Origin: Oscillospiraceae bacterium
GTDB lineage: Bacteria > Bacillota_A > Clostridia > Oscillospirales > Oscillospiraceae
DNA: 29,980 nt
Direction of reading: 5' to 3'
Assembly: GCA_015068175.1 (NCBI GenBank)
Contig: SVLA01000007.1
Coordinates: forward strand, 1 to 29,980
Shown: positions 5,476 through 13,245 of the stretch, one piece after another
Layout: every line of letters starts with the position of its first letter
How positions within the stretch are numbered: position 1 is the first letter of the stretch
Notes under the pieces: model-generated
Seen by the model: only the letters and a program-made list of their open reading frames with translations
The model's database searches: none
Told to the model about the DNA's origin: nothing
Program-made: the position numbers and the translations under genes

Positions 5476-7500
5476 TCATCTCCCTCCCACAGCGGCGGCA
5501 ACGGGCGCTTTGCGGTTGGCCCGGACGCACAGCCAGGTCAGCACAGCAGCAAAGGCCAGGACGAAGATCAGGCCGCCCAGGAAGCCGGCGCCCAGGGAAC
5601 CGGTGACCGCCAGGGTGCCAATCTGATAGACCAGGAAGCCGATGGTATAGCCGGTGGCAAGCTGGAGGGCCACGCCGCCCCAGAACCACTTCTTATTACT
5701 GATCTCCGCATTCATGGCGCCCAAAGCCGCGAAGCAGGGCGGCGTGAAGAGGTTGAACATCAGGTAAGCCAGGGCGGCCACCTTGGTCAGGCCACGCATG
5801 GCGTCCAGCACTTCGTTGCCGCTTTCGATCTCCAGGTCATCATTGATGGCGAAACCATAGCAGACCGCCAGGGTGCCCACCACATTTTCCTTGGCAATAA
5901 AGCCGGTGATGGCGGCGGCGGCCAACTGCCAGGCGGCAATACCCACCACGGGCAGTAAGAGAACGCCGATGGGGTTGGCGATGGAGGCCAGGATGGAGGT
6001 GCTTTCCATACCCTCTTCCACCAGTTCAAAATTCCAGTTGAAGGATTGCATGACGAACACCGCGGCGTTGCACACCAGGATGATGGTGCCGGCTTTGACA
6101 ATGTAGGACCAGCCGCGGCTGAGCATCTCCAGGGAGGCCCGCTTCAGAGAGGGGAATTTATATTCCGGCAGTTCGATGATGAAGAAGGAATTCCGCTTCT
6201 TGTAGCCCACGATCTTATTGACCAGGAGGGCGCCCACCAGGATCAGGGCTATGCCGGCGAAATACATCAGAGTACCCACCCAACTGGCTTCGTCAAAAAA
6301 TGCGCCGGCGAAGAGGGCGATGACCGGCAATTTGGCGCCGCAGGGCATCCAGGGGGCCAGCATGGCGGTGACGTTCCGCTCCCGCTCGTTGCGGATGGTA
6401 CGGGCGGCCATGACGCCGGGAATGGCGCAGCCGGTGCCCACGATGAAGGGGATCACGGATTTGCCGGAAAGGCCCACTTTCTTGAAGATGGGATCCAGGA
6501 CCACGGTGGCCCGGGCCATATAGCCGCAATCCTCCAGCAGGGAGATGAGGAAGTACATGACCATGACCAGGGGCAGGAACCCCACCACGGCGCTGACGCC
6601 GCCGATGATGCCTTCCGTCAGCAGAGCAGCCAGGAAGGGATGGATCCGGGCATTGGACAGCATAGCTCCTACCCAATCCTTAAACAGATCGATAAGGGTG
6701 ACCAGGCCGGGGACGGTGGTGCCGTTGGCAAATTCATAGCCTTCCGCGATCCAGGGGCCCAGCCAGGCCTGGCTGATCTGGAACACCAGGAACATGACCG
6801 CAGCAAAGATGATCAGGCCCACCACGGGATTGGTGATGACGGCATCGATCCGGTCCTGGATATTGACATCGCTGGTGCGGACCCTGCGGCGCTCCACCTT
6901 GGCGACGATCTTGTTGACAAAATCAAAACGCTTACGGTCGGCGGCCTCGGCGGCCTTTTTGTCTTTCAGGTCCTCTTCCCATTGGACGTAGGGCGCGACC
7001 TGCTTCTTGCCTTCCAGGCTGATGACCACGTCCATCAGTTCCTTCAGGCCTTCGCCGCTGATGGAGGCTGTCTCCACCACGGGGCAATTCAGCTTTTGAC
7101 TCAGCAGCGGTACATTGATCTCGGTGCGCTTCTTTTCGGTGATGTCGGTCTTGTTCAGCGCCACCACCAGGGGGATGCCCAACTCCAGGAGCTGGGTAGT
7201 GAAGAACAGGCTGCGGCTGAGGTTGGTGGCATCCACGATGTTGATGATCACATCCGGGGCCTCATTGCGGACGTAGTCGCTGGTGATGGTCTCCTCGGAC
7301 GTGAAGGGGGACATGGAGTAGGCACCGGGCAGGTCCACGGCGATCATCTCCCGGTCGCCGGCATAGATCCGCCGGACGGGGGCCTCCTTCTTATCCACCG
7401 TAACACCGGCCCAGTTGCCCACTTTTTCGTTGCGGCCGGTGATGTGATTATACATCGTGGTTTTGCCGGAATTGGGATTTCCCGCAAAAGCAATTCTCAT
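5476..7500 (-). CDS. feoB: Ferrous iron transport protein B
   Basis: The 674-residue protein has the full FeoB layout. An N-terminal G domain carries G1 (GNPNSGKTT, 7-15), G3 (D56-L-P-G) and G4 (N116-K-T-D119). A helical linker follows (about 160-225), then a membrane domain with two Gate-type segments including the conserved MPCGAKLP. It imports Fe(II) across the inner membrane, with GTP hydrolysis regulating transport. The ATG at 7500 has GGAGG nine bases upstream. No feoA is present on either side, which is unusual because FeoA generally partners FeoB; it may be encoded elsewhere. Two palindromic boxes in the promoter region suggest iron- or manganese-dependent repression. Confidence 0.96.
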   Translation of the reverse strand: MRIAFAGNPNSGKTTMYNHITGRNEKVGNWAGVTVDKKEAPVRRIYAGDREMIAVDLPGAYSMSPFTSEETITSDYVRNEAPDVIINIVDATNLSRSLFFTTQLLELGIPLVVALNKTDITEKKRTEINVPLLSQKLNCPVVETASISGEGLKELMDVVISLEGKKQVAPYVQWEEDLKDKKAAEAADRKRFDFVNKIVAKVERRRVRTSDVNIQDRIDAVITNPVVGLIIFAAVMFLVFQISQAWLGPWIAEGYEFANGTTVPGLVTLIDLFKDWVGAMLSNARIHPFLAALLTEGIIGGVSAVVGFLPLVMVMYFLISLLEDCGYMARATVVLDPIFKKVGLSGKSVIPFIVGTGCAIPGVMAARTIRNERERNVTAMLAPWMPCGAKLPVIALFAGAFFDEASWVGTLMYFAGIALILVGALLVNKIVGYKKRNSFFIIELPEYKFPSLKRASLEMLSRGWSYIVKAGTIILVCNAAVFVMQSFNWNFELVEEGMESTSILASIANPIGVLLLPVVGIAAWQLAAAAITGFIAKENVVGTLAVCYGFAINDDLEIESGNEVLDAMRGLTKVAALAYLMFNLFTPPCFAALGAMNAEISNKKWFWGGVALQLATGYTIGFLVYQIGTLAVTGSLGAGFLGGLIFVLAFAAVLTWLCVRANRKAPVAAAVGGR

Positions 7501-7534
7501 GATCGGGTTCCTCCTATGGAACAGTTCTTGATAC

Positions 7535-7563
7535 AGTATAGTTAGTCACCGCTAACTTATGAT
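7535..7563 (-). promoter_or_regulatory. Probable feoB promoter
   Basis: On the minus strand TATACT (7535-7540) is a good -10 box 34 bases before the start codon. The -35 region at about 7558-7563 (ATCATA) is poor. The spacer is almost entirely filled by a palindromic operator, as expected for a repressed promoter. Confidence 0.5.
7540..7557. promoter_or_regulatory. feoB-proximal palindromic operator (DtxR/MntR-like box)
   Basis: AGTTAG-N6-CTAACT is an inverted repeat covering the promoter spacer. The TTAG...CTAA half-sites resemble those bound by DtxR-family iron/manganese regulators. A bound dimer here would block RNA polymerase. Confidence 0.65.
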
Positions 7564-7574
7564 CTGAATTTTGG

Positions 7575-7592
7575 AATTAGCCATCGCTAACT
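7575..7592. promoter_or_regulatory. feoB-distal palindromic operator (second box)
   Basis: AATTAGC-N4-GCTAACT is a near-copy of the proximal box, centred 35 bp further upstream. Two copies sharing TTAGC/GCTAA half-sites make chance unlikely and suggest two bound dimers. Confidence 0.65.
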
Positions 7593-7644
7593 CCTTGATC
7601 ATCATACCCGAGAAGGGGCCATTTGTCAAGTATTATTTTCCATT

Positions 7645-7680
7645 TTTTGAAAAAAGACCGGGCACAGATCGTGCCCGGTC
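7645..7680 (-). terminator. Intrinsic terminator of the SipW/TasA-like operon
   Basis: A perfect 10-bp GC-rich stem (7656-7665 with 7671-7680, loop of 5) is followed on the minus strand by six T. It lies 19 bases after the stop of the last gene of the operon. Confidence 0.88.
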
Positions 7681-7699
7681 AAGCCGTTTTGAAATTGGG

Positions 7700-8392
7700 T
7701 CAGGGATTTTGGTCGCCGCCATTGGTCTGCTGTTCCAGCTTGGCTTTCAGTTCGGCCAGTTCACGCAGCATCTGCTCGGCCTTTTCCCGTTCCTCGGCCA
7801 CCTTGGCCCGCTCCGCTTCCAGCTCCGCCATCTGCTCCCGCTTGCGCTGCTGGAGCAGCTTCATCACGTTCCAGGCCTGGATGCCGATGAGGATCAGGGC
7901 CGGGATCAGGATACAGCAGAAATAGCCGACTTTGGTTTTCAGAAACGCGAAGAAAGTGCCGACGCCGGGTAAATGGCCGGTATAGCGGCCCACCACGAAT
8001 GCCTCTGTGACCAGGGCTTCGTCATCCACGCCGGTGGTGGTACCGTAGGTAACGAAGGCGATGGCGCCTTCCTCATTGGTAGTGACCCGGCGGATCTTAT
8101 GGGTGACGGTCTCGCCAAAGGATGCCTCGTTGCGGGAAATGAAGGTGATGATCTCCCCTTCCTTCAGGTCCCGGACATTGTCCACATTTTGCACGAAGAT
8201 CAGGTCGCCGGCGGCGAAGTCTGTGGCCTTCATGGAATCCGACTGAACGATGAACATCTTGTATCCGAAGATGCTGCGGTCGTTTCTGTTGAAGGTCCGG
8301 ACGGAGAAAATGGTGAAGATCATCATGCCCACCGTGAAGATCACGAAGATCCAGGTGAATACGATCTTGGCGGTATTAAGTATCTTCTTCAT
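7700..8392 (-). CDS. sipW: SipW-type signal peptidase I, second copy (SipW-B), with C-terminal coiled coil
   Basis: The 230-residue protein has an N-terminal membrane helix (about 9-31), the catalytic Ser in Q50-S-D-S53-M, and a His at 98 (VTHKIRRV) in the place used by archaeal/ER-type and SipW peptidases instead of Lys. The Asp-containing GD motif that follows in SipW-A is replaced here by YGTTTGVDDE, so only the later Asp pair remains. A second helix (about 154-175) is followed by a long charged coiled coil (about 178-222) rich in Glu, Lys and Arg, absent from SipW-A. It would cleave TasA-like precursors on the outer face. It overlaps the pilin-like gene by 17 bp, so expression is coupled, and it is the last gene of the operon. 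Confidence 0.88.
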   Translation of the reverse strand: MKKILNTAKIVFTWIFVIFTVGMMIFTIFSVRTFNRNDRSIFGYKMFIVQSDSMKATDFAAGDLIFVQNVDNVRDLKEGEIITFISRNEASFGETVTHKIRRVTTNEEGAIAFVTYGTTTGVDDEALVTEAFVVGRYTGHLPGVGTFFAFLKTKVGYFCCILIPALILIGIQAWNVMKLLQQRKREQMAELEAERAKVAEEREKAEQMLRELAELKAKLEQQTNGGDQNP

Positions 8393-9836
8393 TCTTCTTC
8401 CGCTTTCTTCCGCCCAGCAGGATGATCAGGATGCCCGCGGCGCTGAGGACCATCAGCGCGATCAGCAGGATCGGCTCAGCGGTATCACCGGTGGGCGCGG
8501 ATACATCGGGCTTCTCATATTCGTTGACAAAGGTGGCCACGATGTTGCCGGAAGCCTCGCCGTTGATGGTGATGTCGGCCTTCAGCAGGTTGTTCTGCTC
8601 ATCCAGGGAGATGGTAATGTCAATGAGGTACTCTGCGGTGCTGTAAGTCACGCCTTCCTTATTGTCGTTGACCTCGGTCAGGCGGTAATGGAAGGTCTTG
8701 CCCAGGTCATCGGCGGTGAAGGTCAACTGATGGAGGGCGCTGCCATCGGCATCGGTCTTCAGGACCTGGTTCAGATCGTCGTTGTCCAGGTTCTCCAGCA
8801 GGAACATAAAGCCTTCGGGGCCGATCTTGGAGTCGCCGGTGCAATGGACGGTCTTATCCACCAGGACATCCAGGGTGATGTCCTCCGGTGTGGGGATCTC
8901 GGGGGGATTGTAGGTGTTGTTGAAGGTGACGTTGACATTATAGACGCCGGTGGTATCGTTTCTGGAAACGGTCACATTCTGGGCGCCGGTGACCTGGCCG
9001 ATCTCCAGCTTGCCGTCCATGTCCACGTCGGTGACACGGATGGTGAAGTAATTGACGGTCTTATCATAGTCGATATGCTCTGCGTTACCCACGACCTCGG
9101 ACAGACGGAAGCAGTAATCGCCTACGGCAGAAAATTCCAGGGTCCGGACCAGGTCCGCAAAGTCAAAGCGGTTGAATTCGGAATCAGCGACGTCATAAGT
9201 GACGGTCTGAGTGCCCAGGACGGTCCATTGGTCATTGGCGGTCTCCTGCTCCAGGGTGAAGGAGAAGGAATCGCCCTCGGCCCAATCGCGGCCTTCCAGG
9301 ATCTTGGTGCCGGTGATGCTGACCATGGCCGGCTCCACCTTGGCGGGGGCATAGATATTGATGTAATCCAGGCTGGCGCCGTCGGCAATGGTGGTGACCC
9401 GGGTGGGTTCGCCGCCCTTGACCGTAAAGCCGTTGCCATCCACCAGCATCTCGGTGACGGTGACCTGGGTGCCCTCGGGAATATCCAGGATGCCCACGTT
9501 GGCACCGGGATCCACGGTGACCACAATGCGGCCGGCATCGTCAGCCACATGGTCGCCTGCGGTGGTGGACACGGTCTTGCCGGCAAATTCCCTGCCCAAT
9601 TCCACCAGGAACTGGAAGTGGATGCCTTCGGGGATCACATAATCCTTGCCCAAGGGGTGCTCCACCATCTTGGAGATGATCAGAGAATTCAGATAGCGGA
9701 CGCCGGGGACAAAGGTGTTGATAAAATCAGGGGAGCGGTCCACCATGTAGGCCACGGTGCCCTGGGTGGAGAAACTGAAGATCAGCAGAAGCGCCATCAG
9801 CAAGGCAATTTTCTTAATTCCAAATTTCTGTATCAA
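8376..9836 (-). CDS. Pilin-like surface protein with three isopeptide-type domains and SipW-type signal
   Basis: This 486-residue protein starts at TTG 9836, eight bases after AAGGAGG. The N-terminus (GTVAYMVDRSPDFINTFVPG, from about 26) fits the SipW-processed class. Three Spy0128/SpaA-like beta domains follow, each with a plausible Lys/Glu/Asn set for a self-formed isopeptide bond: K56/E129/N160, K178/E247/N307 and K328/E388/N438. The last two domains end in the typical FNNTY and FVNEY strands. The C-terminus has SAPTG (446-450), a hydrophobic helix (about 455-474) and a basic tail, the shape of a sortase signal but with the Pro one place away from LPxTG. It may therefore be sortase-linked or stay membrane-anchored. 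It probably anchors or caps the TasA-like fibre. Confidence 0.82.
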   Translation of the reverse strand: MIQKFGIKKIALLMALLLIFSFSTQGTVAYMVDRSPDFINTFVPGVRYLNSLIISKMVEHPLGKDYVIPEGIHFQFLVELGREFAGKTVSTTAGDHVADDAGRIVVTVDPGANVGILDIPEGTQVTVTEMLVDGNGFTVKGGEPTRVTTIADGASLDYINIYAPAKVEPAMVSITGTKILEGRDWAEGDSFSFTLEQETANDQWTVLGTQTVTYDVADSEFNRFDFADLVRTLEFSAVGDYCFRLSEVVGNAEHIDYDKTVNYFTIRVTDVDMDGKLEIGQVTGAQNVTVSRNDTTGVYNVNVTFNNTYNPPEIPTPEDITLDVLVDKTVHCTGDSKIGPEGFMFLLENLDNDDLNQVLKTDADGSALHQLTFTADDLGKTFHYRLTEVNDNKEGVTYSTAEYLIDITISLDEQNNLLKADITINGEASGNIVATFVNEYEKPDVSAPTGDTAEPILLIALMVLSAAGILIILLGGRKRKKNEEDT

Positions 9837-9871
9837 TTGCTTTGCCTCCTTTTCTGGGATTTATTGTGGGG

Positions 9872-10567
9872 TCAGGGTGTGGGAACGGTGGCGGCGGCAT
9901 CATAGTCGCTGCCGAAGGAATCGGATTCCTGGGTGGCCTGGGTCGCGGAAACGAAGAGGCCCAGGTCGATATAGGGACGGTACATATCCGGGAAATTGGG
10001 ATCTGTGCTGACGCGGTAGTTGGCCTCGTTGCCCACGGAATTGGGCAGCCAGACGGCCAGGCGGAACACCTTGGATGCGCCGGGGGCCAGCTCGCCGGCG
10101 AACAAACCGCTGCCGACGTTGGCGCAGGTCATATTCTGCGCCGGTTGGGCGCTTTCCAGGGCGGTGCGGAATGCTTCGTCGTCCTGATAATGCTGGGCAT
10201 CGGCCACGGCCACCATCAAGTAATCGGAAAGATCGATCTTGCCGCCGTGGTCATTTTCGCCCAGGATCACATTGCGGACCAGGGTGCCGCACTCGTATTT
10301 CAGGGAGAGGTTTCCCTTATTGGCGATGCGGATCAGGACCGTGCGGGGGATGCCGGGCATATAGGTCAGGATGTCGCTCTCCTCCGTCAGAGGGTGCCAA
10401 ACCACGCCCTCGTCGGTAGAATATTCCAGCTCCACATCCAAAGTGCCGGCAACGATGGTATTGACGCCGGCTTCGGTGGTATCGGTGAAGTAAGCCATGG
10501 TGCCGCTGATGGAGATCACCAGCAACAGCACAATGGAAAGGTATACACTTATGAATTTAGCCTTCAC
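9872..10567 (-). CDS. TasA/camelysin-like exported protein (paralogue 8)
   Basis: A 231-residue protein starts at GTG 10567, nine bases after AAAGGA; a longer frame from 10606 would start inside the preceding gene and has no ribosome site. The signal helix ends in SGTMAYFTDTTEAGVNTIVAGTLD, with the SipW-type GT(x)AY(F)TD context and the following N-T...G-T-L-D strand as in mature TasA (GTLDLS). A beta-sandwich with MPGIPRTVLIRIANKGNLSLKY matches the pilin-like TasA/CalY core, where an NTG/NKG turn is usual. It has no beta-helix tail. It is 35 bp after paralogue 7 and 35 bp before the pilin-like gene. It is probably a fibre subunit or minor adaptor, like TapA in Bacillus. Confidence 0.82.
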   Translation of the reverse strand: MKAKFISVYLSIVLLLVISISGTMAYFTDTTEAGVNTIVAGTLDVELEYSTDEGVVWHPLTEESDILTYMPGIPRTVLIRIANKGNLSLKYECGTLVRNVILGENDHGGKIDLSDYLMVAVADAQHYQDDEAFRTALESAQPAQNMTCANVGSGLFAGELAPGASKVFRLAVWLPNSVGNEANYRVSTDPNFPDMYRPYIDLGLFVSATQATQESDSFGSDYDAAATVPTP

Positions 10568-10602
10568 GCAGTTCAGTCCTTTCGGGGGGGATTCTATGTG
10601 GC

Positions 10603-11154
10603 TCAATTGCCGGAGACGGTGCCGGAGGCGGTGCCAGAGACGGTAACGGTAAATCTGAATTGTGCGGTTGCGTTCTTGTAGTCATTGCCGGCAGATTCGC
10701 GCATTTTCAAGGCGACAGTAATAGTGTGACTACCTTCTTTGCAGGTGTCGGAGATGGTCAGAGGATTTTCGGATCTCAGAAAATCTGCCAGGGTGCCCAC
10801 ATATTTCATGTTGCCCAAGGCAGCGGCGCGGGTCATGCCCTTGATATCTTCGGTATAGGCCCAGTAGACATCGATAACTTCGGGCAGGATCAGCGTGCTG
10901 TCACCATCGGCCATGCTCAGCTTCCAGTTAAAATCCGCGTCACCATCGATGCGAATATTGGTATAGGTGGAAAAACCCGGTTCCCACAGATCATTTGGGG
11001 CGGATAAATCTTTGTAAACTTCGGTGCCGCCGTCAAAATCCACGGTGATATCGGGGGTAGTGACGGTATAGATACTGGCGTAGGCGGCTGTACCGCCGGC
11101 CCAAAGGGCGGCTGTAATGACCATGGCCAGGAAAAGGGCAACTATTTTTTTCAT
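10603..11154 (-). CDS. Divergent TasA-like exported protein (paralogue 7)
   Basis: This 183-residue protein has a signal helix (about 4-20) ending GGTAAYASIYTV, so the GT-x-AY part of the SipW context is kept but the TD is lost. The rest is predicted all-beta (PDITVDFDGGTEVYKDL, TNIRIDGDADFNWKL, SHTITVALKMRES), in line with a compact fibre subunit. The C-terminus is a short Thr/Ser/Gly tail (SGTASGTVSG). It is the weakest TasA resemblance in the operon and is classed with them mainly by signal and position. A 277-bp repeat-rich gap separates it from paralogue 6. ATG 11154 has AAAGGA about 11 bases upstream. Confidence 0.7.
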   Translation of the reverse strand: MKKIVALFLAMVITAALWAGGTAAYASIYTVTTPDITVDFDGGTEVYKDLSAPNDLWEPGFSTYTNIRIDGDADFNWKLSMADGDSTLILPEVIDVYWAYTEDIKGMTRAAALGNMKYVGTLADFLRSENPLTISDTCKEGSHTITVALKMRESAGNDYKNATAQFRFTVTVSGTASGTVSGN

Positions 11155-11219
11155 AGAAGAGTCGTTCCTTTCGGTTTGTTCTATGGTACGGCACGGAGGC
11201 CGGGGGAAAAAGTCACACG

Positions 11220-11412
11220 GTGAGCAAAGGGCACAGCCGCTCCCCTAGTCAGGGGAGGTTCTTTTACCTTCCCCTCTGGGGAAGGTGGCCGAGCGGAGCG
11301 AGGTCGGATGAGGGTCTGCCTCACCCACCGCTAACGCGGTCCCCCCTCCCCATAGAGGAGGGTATTTTTGTGCCCTTTGATCGCCGCCCAACCCCCGAAG
11401 GGGTTGGGGGGA
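11220..11412. repeat. Cluster of GC-rich palindromes between paralogues 6 and 7
   Basis: The gap 11155-11431 carries a chain of short inverted repeats: CTCCCC/GGGGAG, CTTCCCC/GGGGAAG, ACCGC/GCGGT, CCCTCC/GGAGGG followed by TATTTTTG on the plus strand, and CCCAACCCC (11387-11395) with GGGGTTGGG (11400-11408). It resembles the multi-copy palindromic intergenic element of Oscillospirales genomes. It sits inside an operon, where it may lower read-through to the last four genes or protect the upstream mRNA end. No gene is seen here. Confidence 0.7.
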
Positions 11413-11431
11413 GAAGACTTTCAGGGTGAGA

Positions 11432-13039
11432 TTAAGGATAGATAACGGCACCAACAGTAGCGCCGGGTTCGATGGTCAGCGTGACCTTGGATGCATCCGC
11501 AAAGGCGGACAGATCAATGGTACCAACTTCTGCACCAGCCTTAATGGTCACACTCAGAGAATAATTGCCAACAGGGTGAACAGTAATCGTACCAACCGTA
11601 GCATCATTACCAATGGTCAGACTACCCAGATTTTTGTAGTTAATGGCGTAGGTGTCAATCTCGCCAACCTCAGCGCCCTCAATGGTCACATGGGCCTGGT
11701 TAGCCAGATAGATCTTGCCATATTCGCCGCCTTCGATCGTGGTCTTGGTGCCGTTGACAAAAGCTGCATCGTAAATGGTATGGCCCTCGGAGAAGGCAGT
11801 AGCAGTCGTACCAGTCATGACGCAATTGGTCATGGTAGCAGTGCCATAGTGAGAGAAGGCAGCAGCAATATTATTGCCACCATTATTAATTGCCAAGGTG
11901 GCAGCCAGGTCGGTGATGGTCAGATTGTTGATCTCATAGTTGCCACCGCCTTCACCGTAGTGGCCAACTTCCACGAAGCCGGAACCGGTGACATTCAGGT
12001 TCTCAACCTTGGTGTCGTTACCCTTGCCAGGTGCGAAAGCCAGATAGCCGTAGTTCTTATCGCCGCCGTTATTGCCAGCGCCGGCCAGAGTAATGGTGGT
12101 GCCGTTGCCGTTGAATGCAGCATCGTCAATCTCAACAATGTCGGTGTTCAGGATGACATCCTGGCCGGAGGTCAGGGCGCCCAGCAGCTCAGCCTCATTA
12201 TTGGTGTTGACAATAACAGTGTTGCTCCAGGGGTGGTTGTTGGTGGTGATGTCACCGAAGGCGGCATTCAGAGCCTGCTCGGCGTTGTCGAAGCCGGCGG
12301 CCTGAACAGCCTGAGTGAAGACCAGGATCTCATGGGTGCCGTTGCCGTTGCCGTCGAGCTTTTCAGCATCCTCATTGGTAGCCTTAGACTTCAGGTAAAC
12401 CTGGGACAGGCTGGGATAAGCGGTGTCGCCGGCGGGCAGGCGGCCGCCCTCATGTCTCCAGGAGCCGTCGCTGAGCTGGCCGCCGTTATAGACGTACTCC
12501 TTCAGGTAGTAGTTGTTGCCGTCGATATTGATGAGGCCAATATCGTTCGAAGTCCAGGTGCCGTGGTAGGAGGTGCCGATCAGGGCGGGGTCGCCGGTGC
12601 CGACTTCGATGGCAACCAGAGTGCGGATGTAGGCATCGGATCTGCCGGTATTCTCGACAACAACGAACTTATCCAGGGCGTTGGAAGCAGTCTTGAAGAC
12701 CTGCATTCCACCGTAGGAATCGACCTGGCTCATGCGCACGATAGTGCTATCCCAGTCCCAACCTTCCCAGGTGGTGGTGTTGATAGCGGAGGGCATCAGG
12801 GGCTTGCCCTGGGTGAAGGGCTGCAGCACATAGCTGGTCTGGTTATCAATGGTGTCGGTCTTGAAGGTGCCGTCAGCATTCAGAGCGCGCTCGTACTCGT
12901 GCTGCTCGATCTTGACGTTACCGACGGTGGCGACGTTGACATCCTGAGCGGTGTCGGTGAAGTAAGCCATAGTGGAGCCTGCGACGGCCACGGCAACCAG
13001 GGCCACGACCAACAGCAGGGCGGTAATCTTCTTTTTCAT
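11432..13039 (-). CDS. TasA-like protein with beta-helix-type tail (paralogue 6)
   Basis: The 535-residue protein starts at ATG 13039, nine bases after GAGG; a GTG 15 bases earlier overlaps that site. The signal ends in GSTMAYFTDTAQDVNVATVGNVKIEQ. The head (to about 280) is nearly the same as in paralogue 5: HEYER, TSYVLQPFTQGKPLMP, DKFVVVEN, IDGNNYY, GDTAYPSLSQVY, ATNED and an EF-hand-like LDGNGNGT loop, then QAVQAAGF. The tail is a repeat-rich right-handed beta-helix-like region of short strands with Asn/Gly turns (VENLNVTGSGFVEVG, TMTNCVMTG). The tail is unlike that of paralogue 5 in sequence and ends without an anchor. A fibre subunit displaying an adhesive or binding tail is likely. Confidence 0.82.
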   Translation of the reverse strand: MKKKITALLLVVALVAVAVAGSTMAYFTDTAQDVNVATVGNVKIEQHEYERALNADGTFKTDTIDNQTSYVLQPFTQGKPLMPSAINTTTWEGWDWDSTIVRMSQVDSYGGMQVFKTASNALDKFVVVENTGRSDAYIRTLVAIEVGTGDPALIGTSYHGTWTSNDIGLINIDGNNYYLKEYVYNGGQLSDGSWRHEGGRLPAGDTAYPSLSQVYLKSKATNEDAEKLDGNGNGTHEILVFTQAVQAAGFDNAEQALNAAFGDITTNNHPWSNTVIVNTNNEAELLGALTSGQDVILNTDIVEIDDAAFNGNGTTITLAGAGNNGGDKNYGYLAFAPGKGNDTKVENLNVTGSGFVEVGHYGEGGGNYEINNLTITDLAATLAINNGGNNIAAAFSHYGTATMTNCVMTGTTATAFSEGHTIYDAAFVNGTKTTIEGGEYGKIYLANQAHVTIEGAEVGEIDTYAINYKNLGSLTIGNDATVGTITVHPVGNYSLSVTIKAGAEVGTIDLSAFADASKVTLTIEPGATVGAVIYP

Positions 13040-13203
13040 AATAGTGTACCTCACAAAAAATGTTCTTTCCGTTATTATTTGCGGGTCTCCTCACAAAAGA
13101 GAAGGCTCATGGAATCTGCCCCGGCGGGCAGGGTGGGACGGTTGGACGGGCGCGGGTCCCGTCATGCGGACGGTTGGGACGGTCCTTGAATCGCCCGGGT
13201 CTC

Positions 13204-13235
13204 CCCTACCCAACCCCCGGAGGGGTTGGGTAGGG
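13204..13235. other. Intercistronic stem-loop after paralogue 5
   Basis: A 14-bp perfect stem (13204-13217 with 13222-13235, loop of 4) lies 10 bases after the paralogue 5 stop. No T tract follows on the minus strand, so it is more likely an mRNA stabiliser or processing site than a full terminator. The rest of the 206-bp gap shows no gene. Confidence 0.7.
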
Positions 13236-13245
13236 AAAGTTTGAA

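Noticed and set aside
7552..7584. A ten-codon frame upstream of feoB with AAGGAG before its ATG (possible leader peptide).
   Set aside because: Its ribosome site and start are made of one operator palindrome and it lies upstream of the likely transcript start, so it is best explained as overlap with the operator.
8376..9836. Classical LPxTG sortase substrate.
   Set aside because: The C-terminal helix and basic tail fit, but the motif reads SAPTG, not LPxTG, and no sortase gene is in the window, so only a possible variant is claimed.
11220..11412. Possible CRISPR-like array or IS end because of the repeats.
   Set aside because: Palindromes differ in sequence and are not regularly spaced; no cas gene, transposase or target duplication is visible.
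11426..13189. Long plus-strand open frame of 587 codons opposite paralogue 6, with similar ones opposite paralogues 3-5.
   Set aside because: They are antisense shadows created by the GC-rich codon pattern; they lack signals and ribosome sites, while the minus-strand proteins have clear families.
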